A stretch of 64,000 nt of DNA from Cardamine occulta (GCA_028015245.1 CM051382.1:15181691-15245690); one strand, 5' to 3'. Positions 13,101 through 25,620 are shown, numbered from the stretch's first letter. Numbers and translations: made by a program. Notes: generated by a model not told the origin, from the sequence alone.

Positions 13101-16100
13101 ATAGAATAGGAGGGGAACAAATCAAAACTTTATAATCTCAGGGCACAAAAACCCTTAAGCTAGCTTTTTTGGTGAGTTCTACCCAAGGGTCTTTGTGGGC
13201 TCGCTTAATGCGAAACTCTTATCAATTATCATTGGAAGCATGCTTTGCAGATTCGTTATCTGTAAAGCCTCCAGTTCCATTTATGTTCATTTTGTCCTTT
13301 CCCTGTTGAAGTGCATTTTCAGGATAATTGAGATGTCAAACTCTTTGGAATTGATGGAAACAGATGCTGCTCCTGACAATAAGGGATTGTCATTTTACTG
13401 CACCAGAAATACCAATGCAGAACGATATTCCCCATATGTACTTCAAAATTTAACTTCTCTTCCTTTGGGGTACCAAGTGTTCCAAGGACATGATTCAGAT
13501 GTGCTCCATATGTCAGCCCCAGTGGCTCAGAACTTTGTGCAACCCGGTTCCTCTGTTCCCATATATCTTAATAATAGTGACACACTACTTATTCCTGGTA
13601 GACGTCGAAGTCATTTTGGTTGTTTCAGCAGCGAATCTGGTGATGCCACACATCATTATATGACGGTCCAACTTGATGGAACATCTTTTGCTTCTCTTCC
13701 TCTTTCAATGGATCGAATTGGCCTTTCCTATTTTGAGGTTGATTTTTCCAAATCGAACTCCAGTAAAAATGTTGAGAAAGCAAGAAAATCTGATTTTGGG
13801 AGCAGCTTTGTTGTTCCGGTTGTGTATGAGGTTTCATTGCAGCAGCAGAGCAAGTTGATACGAGTATACTCAACAGTACGTACTTCATTACAATCTATAT
13901 GCTTTGTATTTCTTATAAATATTGAGTCTGCGTATGATCTTTCCTTTTTTCAGGTAATTATTTTGAACTCCACATCCATGCCTTTGGAACTTCGCTTTGA
14001 TATTCCATTTGGTGTCTCCCCAAAGGTTATTGAACATCCATGACTTTTTTTTTTTTTTTTTTTTTTCTGATGAGGATAACTGTGGGATCATGTCTAGCTG
14101 AAGTCCTGGGTTCAGAATATTTATTTTTTCGTTCTTGCCTTATCTTAATTTCAGCTAGCTAAAGTCATAGGTTTTAGACTTTCTTTTTTAACAGAGGTTT
14201 TAGATTTATCTCATTTTTTCTTGTATTAGGAGTTTTTCTCTAAATTCATAAGCATAGGGAAGAAAAAAGTGCATAGGAGAATTGGATTGGGATTTCCTTA
14301 GAGGGCACTGTTGTTAGACATGTCAACAAGGGTGTAAGATCCTTGTTGGAGACTTGGTCTCTCTAGGAGAGCTATCTCTGTTTCTTTACCTGTTAAGAAA
14401 AATAAGTTTTGTTTCTTTTTTCTTCTTTAGTTTCCTTAAATGGTTGATTTTAACACCATCATTTTTTCTTCTTATGTCATTCTATTTCAGATCCTAGATC
14501 CTATTTTTCCTGGTCAAGAATTTCCACTGCCTCTACACTTGGCTAAATCTGGCCGGTTACGGTGGCGTCCCCTTGGAGATTCTTATTTGTGGAGTGAAGC
14601 TCATAGTATCTCCAAAGTTCTTTCTCAAGATAGCAGGATAGGATTTCGCCGATCTTTTGCTTGTTATCCATGTCACCCTAGCCATGAACCGTTTCGGTGT
14701 TGCATATCTGTTCAGAACACTAGCGTGCCAGCATCATTTTATTATAATGATTTGCCAGATGGAAATTTTGGTCGGCAGTTGAACAATCTTGACCAATCAA
14801 GAGAGCAATTCATTCATCAAGTGACTCTAAGTACTCCATTTGTTGTGAGCAACTGTCTTCCAGAACCAATATCACTTTCTATTGAAAGTGGTGGCATCAC
14901 TCAGGCTGCATCCCTTTCTGAGGTTTGAGAGATATTTCCATACAATTTCCTTGTGAAAAATAGAGTTGAATCATGTTTTTATATGGTTGATATGGTATTA
15001 TCTATCTGACAAGAAAATGTATCTTTTTAGGGGGAGAATCCGTTTTATCATATTGATCCTTCACATGACCTGGTCCTTGAGTTCAAATTAAATGGCTCTA
15101 GATCATCTTTAAAGTTTCCACGCTCAGAAACTTTTAGCACAGTGGCTAAGTTCAGTGGAGGGAAGTTCTCTCAGATTGAAACTGTTTCCTTTGATTCATA
15201 TTTCAGTGGTGGTAAGGTTTATCATTTTATGTTAATAAATTGGCTATTCATTTTGAGACATTTTTTATTTTGTTTATCTTATAGGTTCTGTTTATGTATC
15301 TTGTGAGAAGACAATGGATGTAACATGTGGGGCTCGGGAATTATTCATCTTTGTCCCATTTCTATTCTATAACTGCACTGGAACTCCTCTGGTTGTTTCG
15401 AACTGCACCAATGAAGCTAATAAGGGGATTAACAGCGTACTTCCATCCTGCTACAGCCTGGTTGAGCAGCATTTTGTTCAAAGTCAAAAAGTTGGTCTTG
15501 GCATTTTGACCTCTGAGAAAGATTTGCTAGATAAAGTTCCAATTGCAGATTCTCCTTCTAGTCCTTCCTCATCGGAGTGCAGCAACACTGCTTCCAGTAC
15601 TGAGAGGTTTGTGGAGAAGCATGTGACCCCAACAACTCGGCAAGTCCTTTTTTCAGCATATCCAAAAGACTCAGCAACTTCTCGCAAGAGGAGTCTTTCT
15701 TCAAAAAGTTTAAGGGAGGTGTGCTTCCTAGGTAATGAGTCTGGCAAAGTAAAGGGATGCATATATTCACCTTTCCCTATTACCAGGGCCAGTGACAGCA
15801 TGATCCGAGTCAAAAGGGACCTGCCAGGGTCAGATAGTTCAAGTAGCCCATACTCTCTGTGGTCTGCTCCATTTCCTCTTGTTCCACCCAGTGGTTCAAC
15901 AAATGTAGTTGTCCCGCAACCGTCGCCGGGTGAATCATCTTTGTTATCTGTTACTTGTTCTATTCTTGGTGGTGCACTAGCAGGGAGAACACAAGCAATT
16001 ACTTTCCAACCTAGGTGATAGATAGTTTCACCAAATGTTTTATTTTCTCCTGTATCATTTTCCCCGTGTACTAAACAAATGCCCATGTTGCAGATATATC

Positions 16101-19100
16101 ATATGTAATTCATGCAGCCAGAACCTATGTTACAAGCAGAAGGGAACCAATTTAGTTTCTCATTTGGCTGTTGGACAGCATTCTCAGCTTCAATGGGCAG
16201 ACACTACTAGGTTCGTTCTTTACTTATTTAAGTCTTATATTGAACACATAACACATTCCTGGTATTAAAGAGTGTTTTTTTTTTTTTTTTTTGATCACCC
16301 CATTCCATTTTCCATTGTCATCTCGTACAGAATTTTAGAAGTAGTTCTCATATTCTGCTGTTTACTCTTAAATTTTTGTTGATTTCCTGCTATTATATTT
16401 ACAGTTCTCTGTTTTGTTTTTGTGCCTACTTCCCTAAAATGAAACTTTTGCCCCTCTTTGTTCTTGTGATTCATTCTGTCAAATGATTCAGTTTCTCATC
16501 TCTCATTTGGGAACCACCATTGTTGCTACTTTTATCCTACCTTGGTACTGAGAAGGTACAGTTAAAAGATTTTTACCTTGGTACTCACTCTTCTATTTAA
16601 ACAGGGAGTTACTAGTTTCAATCCGTTTAAATGAGCCTGGATGGCAATGGTCAGGCAGCTTCTTGCCAGATCATTTGGGCGATACTCAACTGAAGATTTG
16701 GAACTATGTTAATAAAGCTTTCAACATGGTGCGAGTGGAAGTTCAGAATGCCAATTTGTCAAGTGGAGATGAAAGGATTGTAGGGGGTGTCCATGGAAAT
16801 GTTGGGACAAACTTTATTCTGTTATCAGATGATGACATGGACTATATGCCTTACAGGATTGATAATTTCTCGAATGAGGTCAGTAATTTATAATTGATGG
16901 TTCTGTAAATCCAACTAGAGAGGTTTAGTTATTTACCTTCAGTTCACGGATCGTTTGACTCTACAATTTAAGAAGCATTGTCTTGACACTTCAAGCATTT
17001 AGAACATCATATTGAGTAATCAATAGCTATCTCACATAAAATGGTACTTGATTTTCCTTTGACATCCATCATGTGAGCTATGTTAGTTGTGTCTTTACTG
17101 TAGCATGTAATTTTGGGACCCTAGTGTAGTTGTTGGTGAAAATATGTACACTATAGAACATGAAAGATATTGAACTCTGCAGCCAGCGAAGGGGTACCAT
17201 GGCATCCCTAAGAAAAATCAATATCTTATTGGAAAACTTGCTTTTTGAATCACCGATGAATGATATCATATGATTTTAAAAACCTTGGTTACTTCAACAA
17301 GGAACTGAATATTGTTTTTTTTTGCTGTGGGTGGTAGAGACTCAGGGTTTATCAACAAAAATGTGAAACATTTGATACCATAGTTCACCCTTACACGTCT
17401 TGCCCTTATGCTTGGGATGAACCCTGTTATCCACATCGTTTGACCATCGAGGTATGGTGATGACGTTTCTCTTTGCTGCTGTTCTCTTTTTTCCCTTTAC
17501 TTACGTTTTTTTTTTCTTATTGAGGAATGTAGGTGCCTGGAGATCGTGTTATAGGCTCTTATGCATTTGAGATAACAAAACAACCTATTCCAGTGCACTT
17601 GCGCTCCACCTCTGAGGTATGTATCACAAACAACTTCGTTATGCATATATTTGTGGTTATCATGGCTTTCGCAATGCCTTTTGAGGGAACATTAGTTTCT
17701 GTTCCTTGCATTAAAAACATCAGCAGCATGATTTCTTGAGCACTATTTTATAATATCCAGTCACATTCTGCTCTGGATCATCTTCCTGGCTTAGTAAAAT
17801 ATATTCTGTTGCGAGACCTTGTAAAATTGGATTAGGCAAATGAACGAGTGATGGCACTGAAAGTTACACCAATATTGAACTAGAAAATAAACAGATTCCA
17901 GCTAATGGCATGAAAATAAAAGTATAGACCAACCAATTTCATTAACTTCGCCCTTCTTTTAATACTCCCATTTTAGCTCCACACAATAAATGCAAAGATG
18001 CGCTTAGAGGACAAGGTTTATCCTTGTTTCAGTTTCTGTAGCCCTTCTATCAGTGAGTCCTAGGTATTCTTGTCTAATTAATTGTTTAAATTTACCTGCT
18101 TCAGAAACCTGAAAGAACACTGTTGCTATCTATCTGTGCTGAAGGAGCTACAAAGGTATAATTTTTCTGCTACCAATGTTTTTTACTTATCTAACTTCCT
18201 GAGTACACAACTACTTTTCTTTACGTTGTTGATTCAACCTGCTCGTTTTTGTCTTTCCCCATTCCAGGTTTTCAGTGTTGTAGATTCAGGTTATCACACG
18301 ATGAAAAATATAAAGGAAACGTTGGACTCTAAATTCCTTGAGAAGGGAAAGCAAAAAAAGCTTCAAACTGATAATATCATCCGTTACACAGAAAATTTCT
18401 TGCTTGTCCTGCCTAGCATTGGTATATCTTTGGTTAATTCTCATCCACAGGTAACCATCCCCTTAAAATATTAAGCATGTCTACATTACATCTGAAGATT
18501 CTTATAACACTCCATAAATCGTCCTTCTCACAGGAATTGGTTTATGCTTGTGCGTCAAATGTTGTATTAGATCTAAATCAGAGTGTAGACCAGCAGAAGC
18601 TTTCCTTTCAGATCTCTTCATTACAGATAGACAACCCACTTCACAATTCTTCGTATCCTGTCATATTGTCATTCAATCATAACCACAGAGGCATTCCTTC
18701 TGATTGGAGCATTACGGATAACAAAGCAATATTTATTAGTGAAACTGTTCAGCAAGTCAGAAGTAATACCAGTGATGCGGTACTCTACATTGGCCTAGCA
18801 AAGTGGCGGAAGAAAGATGTTTCAATAGTTTCTTTTGAGTACATAAATATCAGGTACTATTAATGGTAAAATTCTCCTTAGTATCCACCCAGTTCATTGT
18901 ATTGTTTATATAGATTTTGTTTCCAATTCTCAGTTTCTCTCTAAACAAATGCAGGATTGGTGAATTTGGACTTGAGCTCGAGCTACAAACACTATTATCC
19001 GTGTTGGAGTTTGTCAAAGCAGTGCTTCCTAATTCTCAAGCTAGACTCCTGCCTCTCTCCGATCCAACACTACATCCTCTGATTTATGACACTGGTTCGA

Positions 19101-22005
19101 AGGATATAAGTTTCGAAGATGCTCCACCACATGCAAGAAACATTCCTGTATTCAACAAAACCCAGAGAGGCATTGTATCTCTACCTATAGTGGTTCCGAT
19201 AGGAGCTCCTTGGCAGCATATTCACTTGTTGGCTCGAAGACACAGGAAGATTTATATTGAAACATTCGACTTAGCCCCTATTCAGTTTACATTAAGGTGA
19301 GCTAGAATTTGTTCTGTCAGGATAAATATACTTTTGGTATCTTATCTACATGTAGATTCACATGGGCCTTTTGTGTGTCACAATATTGACAGCTTCTGCA
19401 GTGCTCCATGGATGCTTAGGAATGGCATTCTTACTTCGGGGGAGTCCCTTATCCATGTATGTGCCTTCACTTTCTTGCAACATTCCTTAGATAAATTGCA
19501 AATAATTTGATAGGTTCTTAAATTCAATGCGTTAATGATTTGTGCATAAATGATTTGTGACGTTAGGTTTCGAATAGTCCTCCTTCCCTTCCCTGGCATA
19601 TAGAACTCAAATACCCATTTTTGACATTTTTTTTGCCATATTCTCTTTTTTCCAACCCTGGGATAACCTGATAGACTATTCATAGAGGGTTAAGGAGACC
19701 TTATCAATATTCATATTTTTTGGTGCGTAAATGATTAGTGTTCTTTGACCAATGGTTTAGTTGGGAGAGATTAGGGACTCCAAAACAAACCCTACACAGT
19801 ACCTGGTTTTGCTTTGGCTCTTGATGCTCAAGGACTATTCTTTGTGTTTTTCGTTTCTTGAGAAATAAAGAGAGTTTCGATCCTGAATCTCATCATTACT
19901 TTTAATCGCTTCTGTCCTTGGACCTGGTTGCAAGGAATGATGTTGATTCATTATTGCATCTAACAATGCCCTGCTAATTCTGAGTAATACGTTTTAACTG
20001 AATCATAATGATCTGATTCCAGAGAGGTCTTATGGCTCTTGCTGACGTCGAGGGTGCTCGAATACATCTCAAGCAATTGACAATTGCTCATCACATGACT
20101 AGTTGGGAATCATTTCAGGAGATCCTTGTTGGGCACTATACCCGCCAAATTCTTCATGAGATCTACAAGGTAAGAAGGGAGAAAATATCATTTTTCACTT
20201 GCTGTTTTCATTTACTATTGCAGTCATACTATGGCTATCAACTAGAGCATCGTCCTACTCTAATAAATTCCATTTTACCTGGTGGACGTACTTCTGCAGT
20301 CATTTATATCTGTTTTCTCTTGATTTTTAACACACAGGTGTTCGGCTCTGCGGGAGTTATTGGAAATCCCATGGGATTTGCGAGGAATGTTGCACTTGGA
20401 GTTAAAGATTTCCTGTCAGCTCCCAGCAGGAGTGTCTCAAAGGTGATGGCTAAAATCTTTTCTTGTTGCTTAATGTTTTTCCTTTATGTGTCTGGTTTTG
20501 TTACTTGTTACTTATATGCTAAACTAAATTACTTGAACAGAGCCCAGCAGGAATTATTCAAGGAATGGCTCATGGAACCACAAGTCTCTTGAGTAGCACT
20601 GTTTATGCTTTAAGTGATGCTGCCACTCAATTCAGTAAAGCTGCACACAAGGTACTAGGCATCTGTTTGCTTAAAAACCAATGGTGCAGACGCCACACTT
20701 CAAGAAAAATTCACAGAGTTTTCAATCTGTTGCAGGGTATTGTTGCATTTACATTCAATGACCATGATGTTGCAAGGATGGAAAAGCAACAACTGGGCGA
20801 AGGATCTCGTAGTAAAGGAGTTATAGGTGAAGTGTTTGAGGTATATCATCTGCACTGTCTTTGGATGTGTCTCTTTATATTCTGATATTTCACCATGTCT
20901 GTTAACGTTGTCTGATTAGTCATCAACTCCATTACCCTATGAACTTGCATAAAGAATTAAGTATGCTTGTGATGCCCTGGGAAAACAACAGCTGCACAGT
21001 GAACATTGCCCTGTTTCTCGCAATTTCATTTGATTGATTATAGATGGGGTGAAAATTTCTGTCATCATTGTTGGTTTATAATTTGCTTAAACATAGTTCA
21101 TCACGATATTCATCACAGGGACTCACTGGTCTCCTTCAATCACCAATAAGAGGTGCTGAGAAACATGGTCTTCCAGGTGTCATCTCAGGTAATTAATCGA
21201 GATCTATCGCTCTTCATTTATAGATATTCAAGCCATCTGATGTTCGTGTAGTAGCTTGTGTCTGGCTTAGTAATTTTTAATGCATGTTAAATGGATGGCT
21301 CTATATGTTTCAGGAGTGGCTATGGGAATTACTGGACTTGTGGCCAGACCAACGGCTAGTATCCTTGAGGTAACTGGGAAAACCGCACAGAGTATCAGAA
21401 ACCGAAGCAGGCTTCATAACACAAGATCCCAAAGGCATAGGCTTCGCCTTCCCAGGCCTCTGAGTAGGGAACAACCTCTCAGGCCTTACTCATGGGAAGA
21501 AGCAGTCGCGACAGCAGTACTTACGGAGGTCGGAGATTCCTTGAAGTTCAAAGGAGAAACGCTGGTGAAGTGCAAAGCCCTCAAGCAAGAAGGAGCTTTC
21601 GTTGTAATCACAGGGAGACTGGTATTGGTTCTAAGCAGCCCCAGCTTGGTAGATTTCAGAAAACCGGGATTTGTCGGAGTCCCAATAGATTTGGTATGGA
21701 ATATCGAACGAGAAGTAGATTTAGAGAGTGTAATACACACAGATTGCAGCGGTGGAGTAGTCCGCATCATAGGAAGCAATTCAGATGGTATATGGAATTG
21801 GAGACAGGACCAACAAAAGAAGAGCACCCCAACCAAAAAACGATGGAACAATCCTTCAGCTCAGCCGCTTCTGCAGACCAACTTAGAGCTTCCATGTGAG
21901 GAAGAAGCAGAAGAGTTGTTGAATGTGTTGTTATCGACTATTAAAACTGGGAATAGCCGGAGCTGGCACAGTCGATATGTTCTAAGTCGAAGTAACGTCA
22001 GTTAA
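1189..22005 (+). CDS. SHBY: SHRUBBY, VPS13-family lipid-transfer protein
   Basis: Multi-exon gene for a giant VPS13-like protein, expected from the family to be about 3,400 residues. VPS13 proteins form hydrophobic channels that move lipids at membrane contact sites; Arabidopsis SHRUBBY binds SHORT-ROOT and controls root growth. Exon 1 (1189-1285) starts MFEGLVRQLLLGYLGRYI, the classic chorein N terminus, followed by exons at 1398-1475 and from 1559. The conserved GMLGAGG segment is near 5760. Two long exons (9092-10650 and 10749-11971) form the middle. The repeat region around 13323-16013 resembles the VPS13 adaptor-binding part, the SHR-binding (DUF1162) region lies about 16.6-18.9 kb, and the C-terminal VPS13 domain about 19.0-22.0 kb, ending in a PH-like segment. 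Frames join across the introns I checked, so it looks intact. One intron (4549-5378) has a GC donor. Its 3' end faces the NYN gene 89 bases away. Confidence 0.93.
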
Positions 22006-22094
22006 ACCGGAGACTTGTGTGCACCAATATAGTTTTTCAAGTAGAATTTCAAGTCAATATAGTTTTCAATAATATTGAATTTCATTAAAACAAA

Positions 22095-23545
22095 TCACTT
22101 GTCACATGTATGTTTTCGACTAGAGAGAAGGCTGGCGAAAGTTTCAAAGCCTAGGCAGATTACGCCAAAATTGGTGGCCGTTTCACTGCATGTATCCTCC
22201 TCAAGTGGCTCTGAATCTGCGAGAAGAGAGGTTTCCCAAAGGAAGGCGTCTTGTTGAGGAGAAGAATATGAAAAGGGTCGGAAAAGGTTGTATCCAGTCG
22301 AGGGAGGTAGAGAGAAGCCTCTGGGATCGCATATGCCCAAAATATTAGCTGGGGGTGGATTCTTAGAAATCCAGCGAGACATAAGCAACATGACGTCTGT
22401 GGAACCGTGGATGGCGTGATAAGTATTGATTCCAGTGGAAGAGAGGTCTCCAAGGATGTCAACAGGGACGTCGACTGTTAGTTTGCCAAGGGCGTTGATG
22501 GTGAGAGGACCATAGTAGCCATATTTCTCCAAAAACCGTTTAATGCAAGGACCAACCCGACGAGCATCAAAGCCAGGGGGAACCGGAAACCTCTTGATGT
22601 CCCAAAATACCGATATTACAGCCACTGCCTCCTCCGGCGTAGCCTTCTTTAGAAGCGAGAAAGGAAAACTTTTGGGTTTTGAAGCAGATAAACTTTAGAA
22701 ATCGATATTAAAACCAAAAACAAAAAAACTTGCCTCTGGTTGAAACCTCACAATGGTGGGATCCTCCTCGAACATCTCCCTGCGTGGATGCAACAAGGCC
22801 AACTTCTGCTTGAAAAACAAATGGAAAAAAAAAGATAACATGGGGTCAGATTTAGGCGGCAAAGGGAAAAAATAGTGGTTTGGCTAATTACCTTGCGTGT
22901 ATGTTCTAAAGAAGAGAGATGCCTCTTGAAACATTCAAAGCCTTGGCCAGGATGATCATAACGATAGCATATTGAGCAAAAGTATTCACCCGTTTCACTG
23001 CGCGTATCCTCCCCAACTGCCTCTGATTCTGCAAGTAGCTAGTTTAGCAACTGGTTATTTAAACAATACGTACTATGAGAGAGGACAAACACACACACAC
23101 CTGCTAGAATTAAACTTATCCAGCTGATGGCGTCTTCTTGACGAAAAGAACGAGGAGAAGGATATGAAAACGGCCCGAAAATGTTAAATTCCCTCGTAGG
23201 TCGCAAGCCAATCCGATTGCATATGGCCAAAATATTAGTTGGCGGTGGATTCTTTTGAATCCACTCATAAAAAAGCCACATGATGTCTGCTGAGGCACCA
23301 AAGGGGCCGTAATAAGTATTGATTCCAGAGGAAGAGAGAGCTCCAAGGATGTCATCATGGATGTCTGTTAGCAAGCCAACGGCGTTGATGGTGAGAGGAC
23401 CAAAATAGCCATATTTCTCCAACAACCGTTTAATGCAAGGACCAACCCGACGAGCATCAAAGCCAGGAGGAACCGGAAACATCTTGATGTCCCAAAAGAC
23501 CGTTGTTACAGCCACTGCCTCCTCCGCCGTTGCCTTCTTCATCAT
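22095..23545 (-). CDS. NYN-C2H2-NYN protein (putative nuclease family)
   Basis: I read this as one four-exon gene of about 401 residues: 23545-23101, 23028-22892, 22805-22734 and 22646-22095. Exon 1 starts at the ATG of MMKKATAEEAVAV and encodes a NYN (PIN-like) domain beginning VFWDIKMFPVPPGFDARR. Exon 2 encodes a C2H2 finger (FCSICYRYDH...CFKRHLSSLEH). Exon 3 adds KLALLHPRRE to RFQPE. Exon 4 opens KATPEEAVAV and repeats the NYN domain, ending in a decayed finger. The second module has no ATG and an in-frame stop upstream, so it needs splicing from the first; the frame-keeping intron uses a GC donor (AG|GCAAGT). The family is annotated in Arabidopsis as putative endonuclease with C2H2 finger, some with several NYN modules. 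Canonical acidic motifs are divergent (ICNR, ICDPR), so catalysis is doubtful. Alternative: a gene plus a decaying tandem copy. Confidence 0.7.
23085..23100. repeat. (CA)n microsatellite at a splice donor
   Basis: A CA dinucleotide run abuts the end of NYN exon 1. On the minus strand it reads GTGTGTGTG and supplies the 5' splice site itself. Slippage could shift the donor context without changing the GT. Confidence 0.75.
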
Positions 23546-23588
23546 ATCTTTTTAAAAGTTGAATCTCCTAGGGTTTTAATCAAAAACA

Positions 23589-23612
23589 AAATATATATAT
23601 ATATATATATTA
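23589..23612. repeat. (TA)n microsatellite
   Basis: An uninterrupted AT dinucleotide run lies just upstream of the NYN gene start. It is a simple-sequence repeat, likely length-polymorphic. Confidence 0.85.
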
Positions 23613-24220
23613 TTATGCAAATAGTAATTATTAGACATCAGATTTCAATTAGTCCCAAGAAATTAACATCGATCACAGTAACAGTCATGGAATCCATAAT
23701 ATAAGATATCGACATGTAAATCTCACCGATTCCAACGGTACAAAGAGATCGATAGAAACAACAAAACAAAACCCTCACACATACACATCAACGCTTCATC
23801 TATGAATCACGCACCTAACAAACGATCGCAAGCACCACCGTTCGTATTGCGGAGCTGATGAGTTTGTTAATGTTGGTTCGAACAAGTAATTTATAAGTCG
23901 CACCGAGGCTTTTATAAAGGTTCCGTGCCCCAAGGCTAGGGTGAAAAAGAGAGCCTGTGCCCGTGTCATCTTAGATGACGTGGCCCAATCATTTCCTAAC
24001 ATGTGTACATGGAATGCGTAGAAAGAGAGGCCATGTCATCTTACATAGATCAGTTGCTTTTGTTTGTTTTTCTATTTTTCCTAAACCGTTTTCCATTATG
24101 GTTGGGGTTAGCGTTTGGGCCTTGGGCCTGTATGAAAGTAAAAAAAATCCAATGATGAAAAGACCGGCTGATAACATCATGTAAGTAAGTCGAAAATGTT
24201 AAGATTCTAGTTAAACTTAC
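23613..24220. other. Intergenic, no gene recognised
   Basis: No supported coding sequence. Minus-strand open frames of 60-70 codons at 23796-24002 and 23989-24250 have no recognisable domains. The motif ATGACGTGGCCCAATC near 23976 and a similar CCATGTCATCTTA stretch 60 bases later give the area a partly repeated look. It probably holds the promoter of the NYN gene. Confidence 0.4.
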
Positions 24221-24330
24221 CAGATAGATGCATGTAATCATTGTCACCAAGACATTATTAACACATTGTCAAGCCCACAGCCTTTGGTGTATATCCCATA
24301 CTTAGTGTTAGTCTGATTCTTCTTCAAGTA
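24221..24330 (-). pseudogene. Inositol oxygenase (MIOX)-like exon fragment
   Basis: Read on the minus strand, the 110-bp piece encodes YLKKNQTNTKYGIYTKGCGL followed by DNVL and MSW, matching the internal exon of plant myo-inositol oxygenases (TKYGIY..GCGLDNV.MSWGHDDYMYL). It is bounded by a good acceptor (TTGATGCAG before 24330) and donor (CTG|GTAAGT after 24221), as in the real genes. It carries an extra codon and then a stop where the GHDDYMYL segment should follow (a TGA after MSW). No neighbouring MIOX exons are visible, so this is a lone captured or leftover exon. Confidence 0.7.
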
Positions 24331-24641
24331 CTGCATCAAGAAACCCACTATGTAATCAGTTTTCATATACTCTAAAACTCGAACAAAGTTTTTCAAATTG
24401 ACTATGTTTAACATATAAAACTAATAAATCTAACAGAGATTTGCTGTGACATTTGTTTTTTTCAGAACCATGCATCAATTCTTTTCTGCTACTTTCTTTC
24501 CGAATGATGTTTTCCACTAAGAAGATCGAGCAACAAAGTTCTACATCACACTTTCTGTTACGTTTGGATCAAAAACTAACTAACCACATTCCAAATTATA
24601 AGGCAAACTGATATGCAAGAGTTCAAGTATTTACCTGTTCT

Positions 24642-25047
24642 GAGATACTCCGAAGGAATGAACGCCATGTTGGTACTATAACTCTTTCTTGGATTCGAGT
24701 CCTGAAAAGACAAAACATATGATAATTTTCATATTAAGAGGGACAAAATTAATATTTTTTTAAAAAAAATACATGTATATGAATTTAAGTCATGGTAGAG
24801 TGCATGTCCTTTGCCAGTACAATATTCTAAAGCTTGAGCAATATGTAAAGTTATTCTTAGTCGCATGGTTGTGACTCCTCTAGAAAAAAACAAATCATAG
24901 TTACAATAAAACTCATAACCAAAGAGGAGGAGTAAGTTACAATAAGTTAAGGAACTTACAATGAAAGTTTGGTAAGACATAAACTCAGTAACAACAAGTC
25001 TCTCTCTCTTCACCTTCATTACAACATCCAAGAAGATTTGCCATTCT
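24642..25047 (-). pseudogene. BSK-like receptor-cytoplasmic kinase fragment
   Basis: Three minus-strand exon pieces match brassinosteroid-signalling kinases: NLLGCCNEGEER then LVVTEFM (about 25045-24960), MRLRITLHIAQALEYCTGKG with ALYHDLNSY (about 24870-24785), and NPR joined to KSYSTNMAFIPSEYLRT (about 24702-24642). Introns with GT and AG ends separate them, so this is a genomic rather than cDNA-derived copy. A four-base expansion of a GA run shifts the frame inside NEGEER, the segment between EFM and MRLR is missing most of its residues, and the FGLMKNS segment is deleted between NPR and KSYSTN. It cannot encode a working kinase. It lies next to an unrelated MIOX fragment on the same strand. 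Confidence 0.8.
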
Positions 25048-25614
25048 TAATTAACCAACAGCTTTAGCTTCCTTCTATTGTCCAAATCAAGAACCAGAGA
25101 GTTTAGTTGAATGACTCCATACATGATTCAAAAATCCAAGAGCCTAGATTGAAAAAGATAAGAGCTTTTAACAGCAATACGTCTTTGATTATCCAATTTC
25201 TCTTTACAGACAACATTTAGAAACTGTGGTTTTATAAGAAAAAATATGGTTTCATGCGTTGAAGCTTTTAATCATTTGGATCCTAAAAATACGTACATTC
25301 CTAACCGCTAAACCACCATCGATTGGACAAATATTGTTAGAAAAACTTTTTTTAAAAAAAAGATTGAAAATCAAATACATATATTGATGATCTATCAATT
25401 ACAATAATCAAATCTAGTTAATATACTAGATGCACTAAACTCTTGATAAATTAGTATTACCAGTTCTACCACCTAGTTCATGTCTCATGGGTATCGAATT
25501 TCGAAAAAAAAAAGAAGTTTGTAAATAATTTTTTAAAATTGTATCCCTACGGATCCACAATTATTTTCCGTAAATGGAATATATTTGCGACAAAGGAAAA
25601 GTCTAAAATGTTAT
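25048..25614. other. Intergenic, no gene recognised
   Basis: AT-rich spacer between the pseudogene fragments and the TWD40-2 promoter, with oligo-A runs near 25350 and 25505. I see no gene. It may contain the edge of a transposon that carried the fragments, but no clear terminal repeats were found by eye. Confidence 0.4.
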
Positions 25615-25620
25615 TGGGCC
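25615..25620 (+). promoter_or_regulatory. Site II (TGGGCC) motif upstream of TWD40-2
   Basis: A single TGGGCC lies about 310 bases before the TWD40-2 start codon. Such site II elements are bound by TCP factors and are common in promoters of growth-linked housekeeping genes in Arabidopsis. One copy alone is weak evidence. Confidence 0.4.

Noticed and set aside
15484..16086. 200-residue minus-strand frame
   Set aside because: It lies antisense to a clear SHRUBBY coding exon and has no recognisable domain; it is a shadow of the sense coding sequence.
22160..22462. 100-residue alternative minus-strand frame within the second NYN module
   Set aside because: It is an out-of-frame shadow of the NYN coding sequence.
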